From positions 1-64,000 of the forward strand of contig NZ_JAUXVR010000006.1 in NCBI RefSeq assembly GCF_030680395.1: 64,000 bases of DNA. The letters are read 5' to 3'. The notes beneath the pieces are model-generated. The model did no database searches. It was given only the letters and a program-made list of their open reading frames with translations, and was not told the origin of the DNA. The DNA is from Methylobacter sp. GTDB taxonomy: Bacteria > Pseudomonadota > Gammaproteobacteria > Methylococcales > Methylomonadaceae. How positions within the stretch are numbered: position 1 is the first letter of the stretch; every line of letters begins with the position of its first letter. The position numbers and the translations under genes were made by a program. This document shows, piece after piece, positions 31,084 to 41,092 of this stretch.

Positions 31084-31965
31084 ATGCATCAACCTCACCA
31101 GCCAATATCCTGTTATGTATGTCCGCTTTGCGCGGCCTCGCTACAGTTAAATCAAAAAAGCTACGTTTGCAAGAATAACCATCACTTTGATCTTGCAAAA
31201 GAAGGTTATTTGAATCTTTTGCCTGTGCAGCATAAACGCTCCGGTGAACCGGGTGATAGCAAGCAAATGATGCAGGCCAGACGCGAGTTTTTGGAAGCCG
31301 GGTATTATGAACCAATGGCCCAAGCCGTAGCGATGATGGTCAATGCAAATCAACCCAAACATCTGCTGGATCTGGGCTGTGGCGAAGGCTACTACAGCCG
31401 GATGATTGAAGCCCATTGCCCAAACACGATGATGTTGCACGGCGTCGACATTGCCAAATTCGCGATAGCCGCTGCCGCTAAAAAACAGCCCAATGCGCGA
31501 TTTATAGTCGCCAGCGCTAACCGGCTGCCTTATGCAGATCAGTATTTCGATTTTGTGCTGAGAGTATTTGCCCCATCAAATGAACATGAACTCAAGCGGA
31601 TACTGAAACCGTCAGGATTTTTGCTGACAGTGACGCCAGGTCCCAGACATCTATGGCAATTGAAAAAATTCATCTATGCTGATGTGCAAGAACATACGTT
31701 GGAGAGCGAACTGCCGCAAGGGTTTGAGCGTATTGATAGACAACGCATCAGTTATAAAATCGTCCCGAATCTCCAGCAAAGAATCGCCCTGTTACAGATG
31801 ACGCCATTTGCGTGGCGAGCCAATGAAAGCGTTCAACAAGCCATTAAAGACGTTGCGGAACTCGAAATAGAAACCGACTTTATTTTAACGCTGGCGATAA
31901 AAACACCCTACAAGCCTAGTAACGCTGGAGCATTGCAGGACGCAAACAGCATCTTAAAGTCTTAA
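31084..31965 (+). CDS. rlmA: 23S rRNA (guanine-N1)-methyltransferase
   Basis: The protein is 293 residues. An N-terminal zinc finger (CPLCAASL ... CKNNHHFDLA) is followed by EGYLNLLPVQ, which is characteristic of RlmA, then by the SAM motif LLDLGCGEGYYS. RlmA methylates G745 of 23S rRNA in E. coli. A C-terminal tail of about 20 residues has no family match. The ribosome site is weak. Confidence 0.9.
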   Translation: MHQPHQPISCYVCPLCAASLQLNQKSYVCKNNHHFDLAKEGYLNLLPVQHKRSGEPGDSKQMMQARREFLEAGYYEPMAQAVAMMVNANQPKHLLDLGCGEGYYSRMIEAHCPNTMMLHGVDIAKFAIAAAAKKQPNARFIVASANRLPYADQYFDFVLRVFAPSNEHELKRILKPSGFLLTVTPGPRHLWQLKKFIYADVQEHTLESELPQGFERIDRQRISYKIVPNLQQRIALLQMTPFAWRANESVQQAIKDVAELEIETDFILTLAIKTPYKPSNAGALQDANSILKS

Positions 31966-32073
31966 CCTCGCTATTCGAATTACATATTTTTTACCGCCCC
32001 GACCTTCCGGCATTGCGCCCAATGCCATGAACGTAATAACATCTGACCATTGATTGCGTCGGAGGTTGTAAAC

Positions 32074-33630
32074 ATGAGCAATAAAACAGCGCTGGATTCA
32101 AGCCTCACCCTCATCAAAGCGTTATCTGAAGCGAATGACTGCAACATCATTGAAACCCATATTTCCTGGGTGCTGCTGACCGGCCAATACGTCTACAAAA
32201 TCAAAAAACCGGTTAACTTCGGCTTTCTGGATTTTTCCACGCTGGAAAAACGCAGCTTTTGCTGTATTGAAGAACTAAGACTGAACAGACGCTTGGCCGC
32301 CGACCTGTATCTGGAGGTCGTACCGATAACCGGAACGCCGGAGCATCCCAGAATAGGCGGCACGACCACAGCCATCGAATACGCCATCAAGATGACTCGA
32401 TTTCCTTCCGGGCAGTTGCTAAGCGAGTACGCCGCGCGCGGCCGGCTAAGCACAGATGCAGTCGATCAACTTGCCGATATTATTGCCGATTTTCATGAAA
32501 CCATTGAACAGACGGATGAAAACTCTCCCTATGGCGATAGCGCAGGCATCAACCATTGGTTTGTCGAGAATTTCGACCATATCAGGCCTTTATTGATTGA
32601 TGACGTTCAAAAACAGCAGCTACAGCGCATTCAGCAATGGGGCGACAGCGAATGGCGCATGCAAGCCGGGATAATGCAGCTGCGCAGACATCAAGGCTAT
32701 ATCCGGGAATGTCACGGTGACCTGCATCTGGGCAACATGACACTGATTAACGGTAAGGTGACCCTGTTCGATTGCATCGAATTTAATCCGCTGCTGCGCT
32801 GGATTGATGTCATCAGCGAAGTAGCTTTTTTGTTTATCGACCTGCTGCATTTTGGATATGACCGCTATGCATACCGCTTTCTTAATCGCTATTTACAATA
32901 CACCGGCGATTATCGAGGGCTGACGCTGCTGCGTTATTACCTGGTTTACCGTGCGCTGGTACGGGCTAAAGTTTCCTTGTTGCGCATGGCCCAGCAACCC
33001 GACGACCCTGTTGTTGCCCAGAAGGCGCATCGCGAATACGCAGCTTTTGCCGATCTGGCAGAGCGTTTTACCAAGCGTCGCCAAAACGTTCTGATCATTA
33101 CCCATGGCTATTCAGGTTCCGGAAAATCCACGATGGCCGCCCAACTCGCCGAAAAAATCGGCGCGTTCCAGATACGTTCCGATATAGAACGCAAACGGCT
33201 GTTCGGCTACCGGGCATTGATGCAAACGGGCAGCGGCATTGACAACGGACTTTATACCCAAGAAGCGAATCTAAAAACCTATCAACACCTTAAGGAACTT
33301 GCCAAAACCGTGCTTGACGCAGGTTTCCCGGTAATTATCGATGCGGCTTTTCTTAAAACCAGGCAACGCGATCCGTTTCGGCAGCTTGCGGCCGACTGCG
33401 GCGTGCCGTTTCATATCCTCACTTTTCAAGCGTCTGATCAGGAATTATGCAGGCGTATCAAGCAACGGCAAAACGATGCATCGGAAGCAACTGTGGCCGT
33501 ACTACACCATCAGCAACAATCGGCACAACCGTTGTCGGAACATGAACAATCCGCTGTAATTGAAATTAATACCGAAAACGGCAATGCCCTGGAAAACCTG
33601 TTGAATAACTTTGACCGTTATTTACAATGA
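32074..33630 (+). CDS. APH-type kinase fused to a P-loop (zeta-toxin-like) kinase
   Basis: The 518-residue protein starts at ATG 32074, nine bases after a strong GGAGG site. The N-terminal two-thirds is an aminoglycoside-phosphotransferase-like kinase with the catalytic loop CHGDLHLGN (about 212-220) and the metal site segment LFDCIEFNP. The C-terminal third is an AAA/zeta-type P-loop kinase with Walker A HGYSGSGKST (about 343-352). This bifunctional architecture is widespread in proteobacteria and is annotated only as AAA family ATPase/APH; its substrate is unknown. Confidence 0.85.
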   Translation: MSNKTALDSSLTLIKALSEANDCNIIETHISWVLLTGQYVYKIKKPVNFGFLDFSTLEKRSFCCIEELRLNRRLAADLYLEVVPITGTPEHPRIGGTTTAIEYAIKMTRFPSGQLLSEYAARGRLSTDAVDQLADIIADFHETIEQTDENSPYGDSAGINHWFVENFDHIRPLLIDDVQKQQLQRIQQWGDSEWRMQAGIMQLRRHQGYIRECHGDLHLGNMTLINGKVTLFDCIEFNPLLRWIDVISEVAFLFIDLLHFGYDRYAYRFLNRYLQYTGDYRGLTLLRYYLVYRALVRAKVSLLRMAQQPDDPVVAQKAHREYAAFADLAERFTKRRQNVLIITHGYSGSGKSTMAAQLAEKIGAFQIRSDIERKRLFGYRALMQTGSGIDNGLYTQEANLKTYQHLKELAKTVLDAGFPVIIDAAFLKTRQRDPFRQLAADCGVPFHILTFQASDQELCRRIKQRQNDASEATVAVLHHQQQSAQPLSEHEQSAVIEINTENGNALENLLNNFDRYLQ

Positions 33631-33890
33631 CCGGATGCGGGTCTTTTAACGCGGCTTAACAAATGAATTCATTTATTCCTAAGGCACCGGATTCTGTTGA
33701 CCATTAATAAAAACGTTTGTTTTATCGGCTACTTAGGAATTCACTTTATATTTACAAGTAATTGCTTTTGAATACTTATTACTGAAATACCAACAAAACC
33801 TAGCGTTATTTTTTAAGCCCTCTATAATTCAAAACGATAGAATCTGCAATCTAAGCTAAGAAACATTGCCATACCTACTATGGAACACCC
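33631..33890. promoter_or_regulatory. Probable promoter region of the signalling cluster
   Basis: A 260-base AT-rich gap precedes the HD-GYP response regulator. It contains an inverted pair ATTCCTAAG ... CTTAGGAAT (about 33679 and 33730), which could be an operator. I cannot assign promoter boxes. Confidence 0.3.
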
Positions 33891-34991
33891 ATGTCAGAGA
33901 TAACTCTCCAAACGATATTGATCGTTGACGACTCTCCCGAGAACCTCACCGTTTTAAGCGAATTGTTGCAACCGATCTACCGGGTACGCGTCGCTACTTC
34001 GGGCCGGAAAGCATTGCGCATCGCCGCCACTACACCATGTCCAGACTTGATTATGCTGGATGTGATGATGCCGGGCATGGACGGTTATCAAGTCTTCGAG
34101 CGTTTGCGCGCAGATCCCTCGACCCGCGACATCCCTGTGATATTCGTGACTGCCATGGACAGTACGGAAGCCGAGCTCCATGGACTGGACGTAGGTGCAG
34201 TGGACTACATCACCAAACCTGTCGTACCCCCCATTGTATTGGCGCGCGTCCATACCCAACTGGAATTGAAACAGGCCCGTGACTGGCTGCGTGACGAAAA
34301 CTGTTATCTGGAAGCCGAGATCGCGAAACGCATGGCCGAAAACGAGTTGATCCAGGAAGTAAGCATCCGGGCATTGGCCCATCTGGCGGAAACTCGCGAC
34401 CCTGAAACCGGCAACCACATCCTGCGCACCCAGGGCTATGTTCAACAGCTCGCCCAGAAGCTACAAACTCACCCCCTTTTTTCGGCGACTCTGAATGACC
34501 GTTACATTCAGTTGCTGGCACGTTCCGCGCCGCTGCACGACATCGGTAAGGTCGGTATCCCCGACGCTATCCTGCAAAAACCCGGTAAGTTGACGCCGGA
34601 AGAATGGGAGATCATGAAAACCCATGCTCGTCTTGGCGCCGTGGCCATCGAAGAGGCCGAGCGGGATGTAGAACGGCCGGTAATATTCCTGACTTTAGCC
34701 AAGGAAATAGCCCACCGACACCATGAGAAATGGGATGGCAGCGGTTATCCGGATGGACTTGTCGGTGAAGCCATTCCCGTGTCAGCTCGTATCATGGCCC
34801 TGGCGGATGTATTCGACGCCTTGATTTCCCGCCGTGTTTACAAAGAACCCATGTCTTACGCTGAAGTTCGCAGCATCATTGCGGCCGGGCGAGGCCGGCA
34901 TTTCGACCCGGACATGGTTGATGCCTTTCTCACCCATTTCAGCGTCTTCTGCGACATCGCCGAACGCCATCGCGATCCCGTTCCGGATTAA
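33891..34991 (+). CDS. Response regulator with HD-GYP c-di-GMP phosphodiesterase domain
   Basis: The 366-residue protein has an N-terminal receiver (IVDDSPEN; phospho-acceptor Asp57 in MLDVMMPGMDG; KPVVPP) and a C-terminal HD-GYP domain: LAHLAETRDPETGNHI, LHDIGK (His216-Asp217), HHEKWDGSGYPDGL. All residues needed for cyclic-di-GMP hydrolysis appear to be present. It is the output most likely to reach second-messenger signalling in this cluster, and it opens the run of sensory genes to 44.7 kb. Confidence 0.92.
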   Translation: MSEITLQTILIVDDSPENLTVLSELLQPIYRVRVATSGRKALRIAATTPCPDLIMLDVMMPGMDGYQVFERLRADPSTRDIPVIFVTAMDSTEAELHGLDVGAVDYITKPVVPPIVLARVHTQLELKQARDWLRDENCYLEAEIAKRMAENELIQEVSIRALAHLAETRDPETGNHILRTQGYVQQLAQKLQTHPLFSATLNDRYIQLLARSAPLHDIGKVGIPDAILQKPGKLTPEEWEIMKTHARLGAVAIEEAERDVERPVIFLTLAKEIAHRHHEKWDGSGYPDGLVGEAIPVSARIMALADVFDALISRRVYKEPMSYAEVRSIIAAGRGRHFDPDMVDAFLTHFSVFCDIAERHRDPVPD

Positions 34992-34996
34992 ACGCC

Positions 34997-35104
34997 ATGA
35001 ATCAAGCCACTCGCGTCCTACTGGTCGAGCATGAAGGTACAGCTATCTTTATCGTTAACAACCAGCTTATCTGTCACCATGGCCAAACCAGAAAATGTCT
35101 TTAA
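34997..35104 (+). pseudogene. Possible remnant of a response-regulator gene start
   Basis: Five bases after the HD-GYP gene a frame opens MNQATRVLLVE, the usual start of a receiver domain, but after about a dozen residues it loses all similarity and stops at 35104. The next 110 bases hold no plus-strand frame. This could be the 5' end of a receiver gene whose body was replaced. The evidence is only eleven residues, so it may be coincidence. Confidence 0.35.
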
Positions 35105-35214
35105 GGCGCGCAGTGAATTTCGACCATCCGGAACGGTAACAACATAGCTATGACGCTCAACTTTACCTCCACTGAATCCAGTCCGGATCACTAATATAAA
35201 GAGCTGCCCAGCCA

Positions 35215-37020
35215 ATGCCACCCGATACTGCCTCCATACCGACTCGACCTGAACCACCCGCCAACCGAGGCGGAATTCTAGCCATTGTTCTGGTCTATGC
35301 CATGTTCGCCGCGTGTTGGATATTGCTGTCCGACAAATTGGTACAGATAATCTTCAACGATCCTAACCAGATTATCCTCGCCAGTATGCTCAAGGGCTGG
35401 TTATTCGTCGGTGTAACCTCATTGCTGTTCTATGGCCTGATGCTGCGCTGGATCGGCGGCGATAAGACGTCTAAAGCACACTCGGCGAGCTCACATGGCT
35501 TGGGCTTACCTTTCATATCGCTGGCGGTGATTATCGTCATGTTCACAGGCACAGGTATATTACATACCTTCAAACACCAAAAAGAAGAAGCGATTGGCCG
35601 GTTGCAGGCCGATGCCGACATCAAGGCCCTTCAGATTGCTGACTGGCTCAAAGAGAGACAGGCTGACGCGGACTTCACCCAGACCAGCGACTTTTTCACC
35701 GAACAATACCGCCGTTGGCAAGAATCGGGTGATCAACACAGCGGCGAACGACTGCAAACGCAGTTGGAGCAACTAGGCCGGAATCATGGATTTGGTGCCG
35801 TCATACTACTCGACCCGAAAGGTAAGCAGCTGTGGGGAAACGACAAGACGTCGCTTGTCCTTGCCCAGCCATTGCAGACCGCAGCACAGCTTGCCTCGGC
35901 AGAGCGGACAGTACGGCGAGCCGGTCCGTATCCCGATGCAGCCGGCAACATGTGCCTGGATTTTATTGTGCCCTTGACGATCATCTCCGGCTCTCCGCCC
36001 TTGGTCATCCTGCACGTCGACTTGACGGATCGGCTTTCCCCCATTCTGCAAACCTGGCCGGTACCCGGCGCCAAGGGCGAGACTGTGTTGTTCCAGCGTA
36101 ATGGCGACCAGGTACTCTTCTTTAACAAACTGAAACACCAAGAAAATACGCAAACCAAGTTGCCCGTACCCATGGCAATGGAAAAACTGCTTAACGACGA
36201 GGTATCTCCGGGTAGCCCGATTGAAGGCCTGGATTACCATGGCGTTCCCATCATCGGTGTAGTGCGCTCTGTCGCCGGCACAGACTGGTTCCTGATGACC
36301 AAGCTGGATCTGTCTGAACTTTACGCCGAGGTCGTCGGAGATGTTGCGTGGACCGGTTTTGTAGGCTTGCTGGCCCTGTTTATGACGGGTGCCGGTTTTT
36401 ATCTGTTGCGACAGGCTCAACAACTTGCCCAGGCTAAGGCCTTACAGCAATCCCAGACAGAGCGCCTTCGCGCATTGCATCTGCTTGCCGCCATCGCCGA
36501 CAGCTCGGATGACGCTATTTTCGCCAAAGACATGGACGGCCATTACCTCCTGTTCAATCGCGCTGCCAGTCTGTTCGTCGGCAAGTCGTCCGAAGATCTG
36601 CTGGGTCACGACGACCTAGCCATCTTCCCTCCCGAGCAGGCCGAAAGGCTGATGGCCGTCGATCGTCGTGTGAGCGCCGAAAACCGCACCATTACTCAGG
36701 AAGAACGGCTTAACACCTTGCAGGGTGAGACCGAATTTCTCACCACCAAAGGGCCTCTGTACGACAACGAAGGCAACATGATCGGTATCTTCGGAATTTC
36801 CCGCAACATCACCGAGCGCAAGACAGCCGAGGCTGAGCTGATCCAGCGCAACGACGAGCTTGAGCGCTTCAATCGCACCATGATAGGGCGTGAGCTGGAT
36901 ATGATTGCGCTTAAACAACAGGTCAACGAGCTGTCCATACGACTCGGGCAGGAGCCCCCCTATCCGCTGGCTTTTCTTAATACCCATCCAGTACCGCCGA
37001 AGGGGAACGAAGCGCCATGA
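35215..37020 (+). CDS. Membrane PAS sensor protein without a kinase domain
   Basis: The 601-residue protein has two transmembrane helices near the N-terminus (28-45, 58-78), a third at about 97-118, a periplasmic Cache-like domain (about 120-370), a membrane exit (about 380-400) and a cytosolic PAS/PAC domain (IADSSDDAIFAKDMDGHYLLFNRAA; GIFGISRNITERK). It ends in a coiled coil (ELIQRNDELERFNRTMIG) and has no His-kinase, GGDEF or MCP output. It overlaps the following hybrid kinase gene by ATGA, so its partner may be that kinase. Confidence 0.85.
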   Translation: MPPDTASIPTRPEPPANRGGILAIVLVYAMFAACWILLSDKLVQIIFNDPNQIILASMLKGWLFVGVTSLLFYGLMLRWIGGDKTSKAHSASSHGLGLPFISLAVIIVMFTGTGILHTFKHQKEEAIGRLQADADIKALQIADWLKERQADADFTQTSDFFTEQYRRWQESGDQHSGERLQTQLEQLGRNHGFGAVILLDPKGKQLWGNDKTSLVLAQPLQTAAQLASAERTVRRAGPYPDAAGNMCLDFIVPLTIISGSPPLVILHVDLTDRLSPILQTWPVPGAKGETVLFQRNGDQVLFFNKLKHQENTQTKLPVPMAMEKLLNDEVSPGSPIEGLDYHGVPIIGVVRSVAGTDWFLMTKLDLSELYAEVVGDVAWTGFVGLLALFMTGAGFYLLRQAQQLAQAKALQQSQTERLRALHLLAAIADSSDDAIFAKDMDGHYLLFNRAASLFVGKSSEDLLGHDDLAIFPPEQAERLMAVDRRVSAENRTITQEERLNTLQGETEFLTTKGPLYDNEGNMIGIFGISRNITERKTAEAELIQRNDELERFNRTMIGRELDMIALKQQVNELSIRLGQEPPYPLAFLNTHPVPPKGNEAP

Positions 37021-40000
37021 ACGGACGCTTGGCGCCGGCGGTCCTGCTACCCTTGCTGGCGCTGGCGCTGCAATGGGTACTGTGGCCCTGGATCGCCCCT
37101 TTCGTCTGGTTTCTATTCTTCCCCACCGTGTTTTTCAGCGCACGTCTGGGCGGCCTCTGGGGCGGGCTGATCAGCACCGTTCTGAGTACCGTCATAGTCT
37201 GGTTCTTTTTTATCCCGCCCCAGTTGAGCTGGACGATGGACAACCCGTCCAACCTTTATTCGGTAGGCCTGTTTCTGGTCATGGGCTACCTGTTTAGCGA
37301 AACCCAGGATCGTCTGCGTCGCGCGCAACGGAACACCGACATGGCTCTGGCAGAAATCCGCACGGCTAACCGGAAGATCACCCGGCTTTATCAAAAAACG
37401 CTCGAACTCGACAAACTAAAAACCCAATTTTTCGCTAATGTCAGCCACGAACTGCGCACGCCATTGACTTTGATCATGAGCCCCCTTACCCGGCGCTTGG
37501 CCGCTACCGACCTGACCGAGACGGAACGGCGCGAAAACGAAATGGTGCTGCGCAACGCACGCTTACTTTACCGCCACGTCACGGATTTACTCGATACAGC
37601 CAAACTTGAGGCAGGCCGTATGCCCCTGATCTGGACACCGATTGATCTTGCGGCCCTAACCAGGGCAATGGCCAGCCACTTCGAGGCCTTGGCTGCGGAA
37701 CGGAAAATAGACTACGCCGTGATGATTCCGGACACACTGCCGGTCGAGGCGGACGGTGAAAAGTTACAGCGCGTCTTAGTGAATCTCCTTTCCAATGCCT
37801 TCAAGTTCACGCCCGATTTCGGAGCTATTGCCCTGCGCCTGTCGCAGGAAAATGGTCACGCACTGATCGAAGTGCAGGACAACGGCCCCGGCGTACCCGC
37901 CAACTTGCAGGAAACTGTGTTTGAACGGTTTCGTCAGGTGGAGGGTGGAGCCCAGCGCCGTTTTGGAGGCACCGGCCTCGGGTTAGCTATTGTCAAGGAT
38001 TTCGTCGAACTGCATAACGGCACGGTCAGCTTGGGCGAGACTTCGGGCGGCGGTGCACTGTTTTCCGTGCGGCTGCCGCTGACGGCACCGGTCGGCACGG
38101 TACTCAGCGCACCGGTACCGTTCGATGAAGTCATCGACCGCCAAGCCATCGAGGAACTGGAAGCACGTGCCTCGACCGTTGCCCTGAACAAATCCTTGCC
38201 CGCAGCCGACGCGCCGCTGATACTGGTGGTCGAAGACAACCTCGATATGAACGAATTCATTGCCGCCACTCTGCGCCCGCACTACCGCGTTTACAGCGCC
38301 TTCAACGGACGCGAGGGTCTGAAAAAAACGCTGGAGCTGCTTCCCGACTTGATCATCACCGATCTGATGATGCCGGAAATGGCCGGCGACGACATGGTAT
38401 ACGAATTGCGCCGTTTGCCGGCTACGCGCGACGTGCCGATCGTCATACTCACCGCCAAGGCCGATGAAAACCTGCGTATACGCCTGCTCAGGGAGGGTGT
38501 GCAAGACTATCTCAACAAGCCTTTCTCGGTGGAGGAACTACTGGCACGAGTGAGCGGACTGATATTATCGCGACGGCGCACGGTGGAGGAGTTGAGCCGT
38601 AGTGCGGAGCTTTTGCGCCGACTGGCCGAAATCGTCGAGAAAGTTGCGGCGGTGCGCGACTTGCCGAGTCTCACCAACATCGTCCTCCCCGCCGTGCGTG
38701 AATTGACCGGCGCAGACGGTGCCACTTTAGTATTACGCGACAATGGCCAGTGCCATTACATCGACGAGGATGCCATTGGCCCATTGTGGAAGGGCCAACG
38801 CTTTCCGCTTGAATCCTGCGTTTCGGGCTGGGCCATGCTCCACGCAGAAGCGGCTGTCATCGAAGATATCACTGTCGATCCGCGTATTCCCCATGCCGCC
38901 TATCGCTCCACTTTCGTCAAGAGTCTATCCATGACACCTATCGGCAGAGAAAAGCCGGTGGGCGCGATTGGCTGCTACTGGGCCAACCGGCACATGGCCG
39001 GCGTAGAAGAACTTGAGTTGCAGCAGGCTTTGGCCGATGCCATGTCGGTAGGACTTGCCAACATTGATCTTTACCAAGGCATGGCCAACGCCCGGCAGGA
39101 TGCGGAACAGTTCGCAGCCACACTTGAGGAAGCGCAGCACTTGGCCGGTATCGGCAACTGGACGTGGAATCTGAGGACCAACCAATACACATGGTCCGAC
39201 GAAATCTATCGCATCTACGGCCGCGACCTAACCTTGCCACCCGCGGCTTATCCGGAAGTCCAGACTTATTTCACGCCCGAAAGCTGGGTTGGCCTCGCCG
39301 CGGCCGTAGAGAAGGGCTTGACGGAAGGAGTGTCCTACGAATGCGATACCGAGGTGGTACGCCCCGACGGTTCCCATCGTTGGATCATCGCCCGAGGTAA
39401 AGCAAGCCACGATACCGAAGGAAACATCATCGGTCTGTACGGCACGGTGCAAGACATTACCGAGCGCAAACGCACGGAGCAGGCGCTACGCGAAAGCGAG
39501 GAGCGGTTAGCAGGCATTATCGACTCGGCGACGGATGCGATTATCTCCGTGAACGAGCAGCAACAGATATGCATGTTTAACCCGGCCGCCGGGCAGGTGT
39601 TCGGCCTGAGCGCGGACGAAATTATAGGCCAGCCCTTGACCCGCCTCATCCCGGAACGTTTCCGCTGTGAGCATGAAAGCAATGTCCGGAATTTCGCACA
39701 GACCGGCATAACCGCTCGCCGTATGGGCGTAGGCGAGATCAGCGGCCTGCGCGCAAACGGCGAGGAATTTCCCATCGAGGCGTCCATCTCCCATACCCCC
39801 ACTGCCACTGGCGAACTGTTCACGGTGATCTTGCGCGACATCACCGACCGTAAACGGACCCAAGAAGAAATCCACCGCCTCAACGCCGACCTGGAGCGAC
39901 GCGTAATCGAGCGCACTGCCGAACTCACCACCGCCAACCGCGAGCTCGACAGCTTTGCCTACGCCGTCTCCCACGATCTGCGCGCGCCGCTACGCGCCAT

Positions 40001-40640
40001 GAGCGGATTCAGCCAGGCTCTGGCTGAGGATTACGGCAGTCAGTTGGTGGGAGAGGCTAAGGTTTACCTGGATCAGATCGATCTCTCCAGTCGCAAGATG
40101 AGCGAACTGATCGATGGCCTGCTGACGCTTTCGCGTAGCACCCGGGGCGAGTTGCGGCACGATGCCGTGGATCTTTCCGCCCTGTCCGAGCGTTTGCTGG
40201 CCGAACTGATGCAAAGCATACCTGAACGGCAAGTGGCGATACAGGTGGAGACAGGGCTTCAGGTGTATGGCGATGCGCGCATGCTCGAAGCAGTCATGCG
40301 CAATCTGCTGGACAATGCCTGGAAATACAGCGCACACGCGGCAGCACCGGGCATTCGCGTGTACGCCGAAGATCGGGGTGACGTTCGCCGCTTCTGCGTC
40401 GCCGATAACGGTGCCGGTTTCGATATGGCCCACGGCAACCGCTTGTTCCAGCCGTTCCAACGTCTGCACCGCCAGGAGGAATTTACCGGCATCGGCATCG
40501 GCCTGGCCACCGTGCAGCGTATCGTACACCGCCACAACGGGAGCATCGAAGCACGAGGAGAACCGGGCAAAGGCGCGGTATTCTGTTTTTCTTTATCAAA
40601 TATGCCCGCAAATTCAACGTGCGGCGAAAACGAGGTTTAA
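37017..40640 (+). CDS. Hybrid sensor histidine kinase with two kinase cores
   Basis: The 1207-residue protein reads: a KdpD-like (DUF4118) membrane segment of about 95 residues; HisKA with SHELRTPLTL (His144); HATPase ([18 protein letters not shown]); a receiver with phospho-acceptor Asp449 (IITDLMMPEM); GAF (about 540-690); two PAS domains (about 700-955); and a second HisKA (AVSHDLRAPL, His986) with its own HATPase (GIGIGLATVQ). Two complete kinase cores in one chain is unusual. It starts within the stop of the previous gene and ends TAATG with the next, so the genes are translationally coupled. Confidence 0.93.
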   Translation: MNGRLAPAVLLPLLALALQWVLWPWIAPFVWFLFFPTVFFSARLGGLWGGLISTVLSTVIVWFFFIPPQLSWTMDNPSNLYSVGLFLVMGYLFSETQDRLRRAQRNTDMALAEIRTANRKITRLYQKTLELDKLKTQFFANVSHELRTPLTLIMSPLTRRLAATDLTETERRENEMVLRNARLLYRHVTDLLDTAKLEAGRMPLIWTPIDLAALTRAMASHFEALAAERKIDYAVMIPDTLPVEADGEKLQRVLVNLLSNAFKFTPDFGAIALRLSQENGHALIEVQDNGPGVPANLQETVFERFRQVEGGAQRRFGGTGLGLAIVKDFVELHNGTVSLGETSGGGALFSVRLPLTAPVGTVLSAPVPFDEVIDRQAIEELEARASTVALNKSLPAADAPLILVVEDNLDMNEFIAATLRPHYRVYSAFNGREGLKKTLELLPDLIITDLMMPEMAGDDMVYELRRLPATRDVPIVILTAKADENLRIRLLREGVQDYLNKPFSVEELLARVSGLILSRRRTVEELSRSAELLRRLAEIVEKVAAVRDLPSLTNIVLPAVRELTGADGATLVLRDNGQCHYIDEDAIGPLWKGQRFPLESCVSGWAMLHAEAAVIEDITVDPRIPHAAYRSTFVKSLSMTPIGREKPVGAIGCYWANRHMAGVEELELQQALADAMSVGLANIDLYQGMANARQDAEQFAATLEEAQHLAGIGNWTWNLRTNQYTWSDEIYRIYGRDLTLPPAAYPEVQTYFTPESWVGLAAAVEKGLTEGVSYECDTEVVRPDGSHRWIIARGKASHDTEGNIIGLYGTVQDITERKRTEQALRESEERLAGIIDSATDAIISVNEQQQICMFNPAAGQVFGLSADEIIGQPLTRLIPERFRCEHESNVRNFAQTGITARRMGVGEISGLRANGEEFPIEASISHTPTATGELFTVILRDITDRKRTQEEIHRLNADLERRVIERTAELTTANRELDSFAYAVSHDLRAPLRAMSGFSQALAEDYGSQLVGEAKVYLDQIDLSSRKMSELIDGLLTLSRSTRGELRHDAVDLSALSERLLAELMQSIPERQVAIQVETGLQVYGDARMLEAVMRNLLDNAWKYSAHAAAPGIRVYAEDRGDVRRFCVADNGAGFDMAHGNRLFQPFQRLHRQEEFTGIGIGLATVQRIVHRHNGSIEARGEPGKGAVFCFSLSNMPANSTCGENEV

Positions 40641-41092
40641 TGATGAATAACAAAACCATCTTGCTGGTAGAAGACAACCACCAGGACGAAATACTGACCC
40701 TACGCGCCTTGCGCCGCGCCAATCTGATCAACCAGATAGACGTAGTGCGCGACGGTCAACAAGCTCTGGATTACCTGTTTCGGCAAAGCGAGTTCGCCGA
40801 CCGGGGCGGCCCCGACCTGCCCACCGTGGTACTGCTTGACATCGGCCTGCCACGTCTGTCCGGCCTGGAAGTGCTGGAACAACTGCGCGCCGACACCCGC
40901 ACTGCGCTATTGCCTGTGGTCATCCTCACCTCTTCGGATGAGGAACGCGATCGCCTGAAGAGCTATGAAGTCGGCGCCAACAGCTTCGTGCGCAAGCCGG
41001 TGGATTTTGCCGAATTCGCCGAGACTGTAGCGCGCTTGGGTGTGTACTGGCTGGCGACCAATGAGCCGCCTCCCGCGATGAAACAGCAATGA
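40640..41092 (+). CDS. Single-domain response regulator, Rcp1-type
   Basis: The protein is about 150 residues: only a receiver domain. It has [18 protein letters not shown], the opening of the Rcp1/CheY-like group that pairs with phytochrome-type kinases, the acceptor Asp67 in [11 protein letters not shown], and FVRKPVDF. Two tandem ATG codons (40640, 40643) are possible starts. It lies between two hybrid kinases with overlaps on both sides and could shuttle phosphate between them. Confidence 0.92.
   Translation: MMNNKTILLVEDNHQDEILTLRALRRANLINQIDVVRDGQQALDYLFRQSEFADRGGPDLPTVVLLDIGLPRLSGLEVLEQLRADTRTALLPVVILTSSDEERDRLKSYEVGANSFVRKPVDFAEFAETVARLGVYWLATNEPPPAMKQQ

Noticed and set aside
35018-35257. 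79-codon minus-strand frame in the gap of the signalling operon
   Set aside because: It overlaps the start of the PAS sensor, has no ribosome site, and I could not match it to any family. It might be a fragment of a foreign gene but evidence is too thin.
39335-39937. 200-codon minus-strand frame inside the hybrid kinase
   Set aside because: The plus strand encodes conserved PAS domains throughout; the Arg/Ser-rich antisense product is an artefact.
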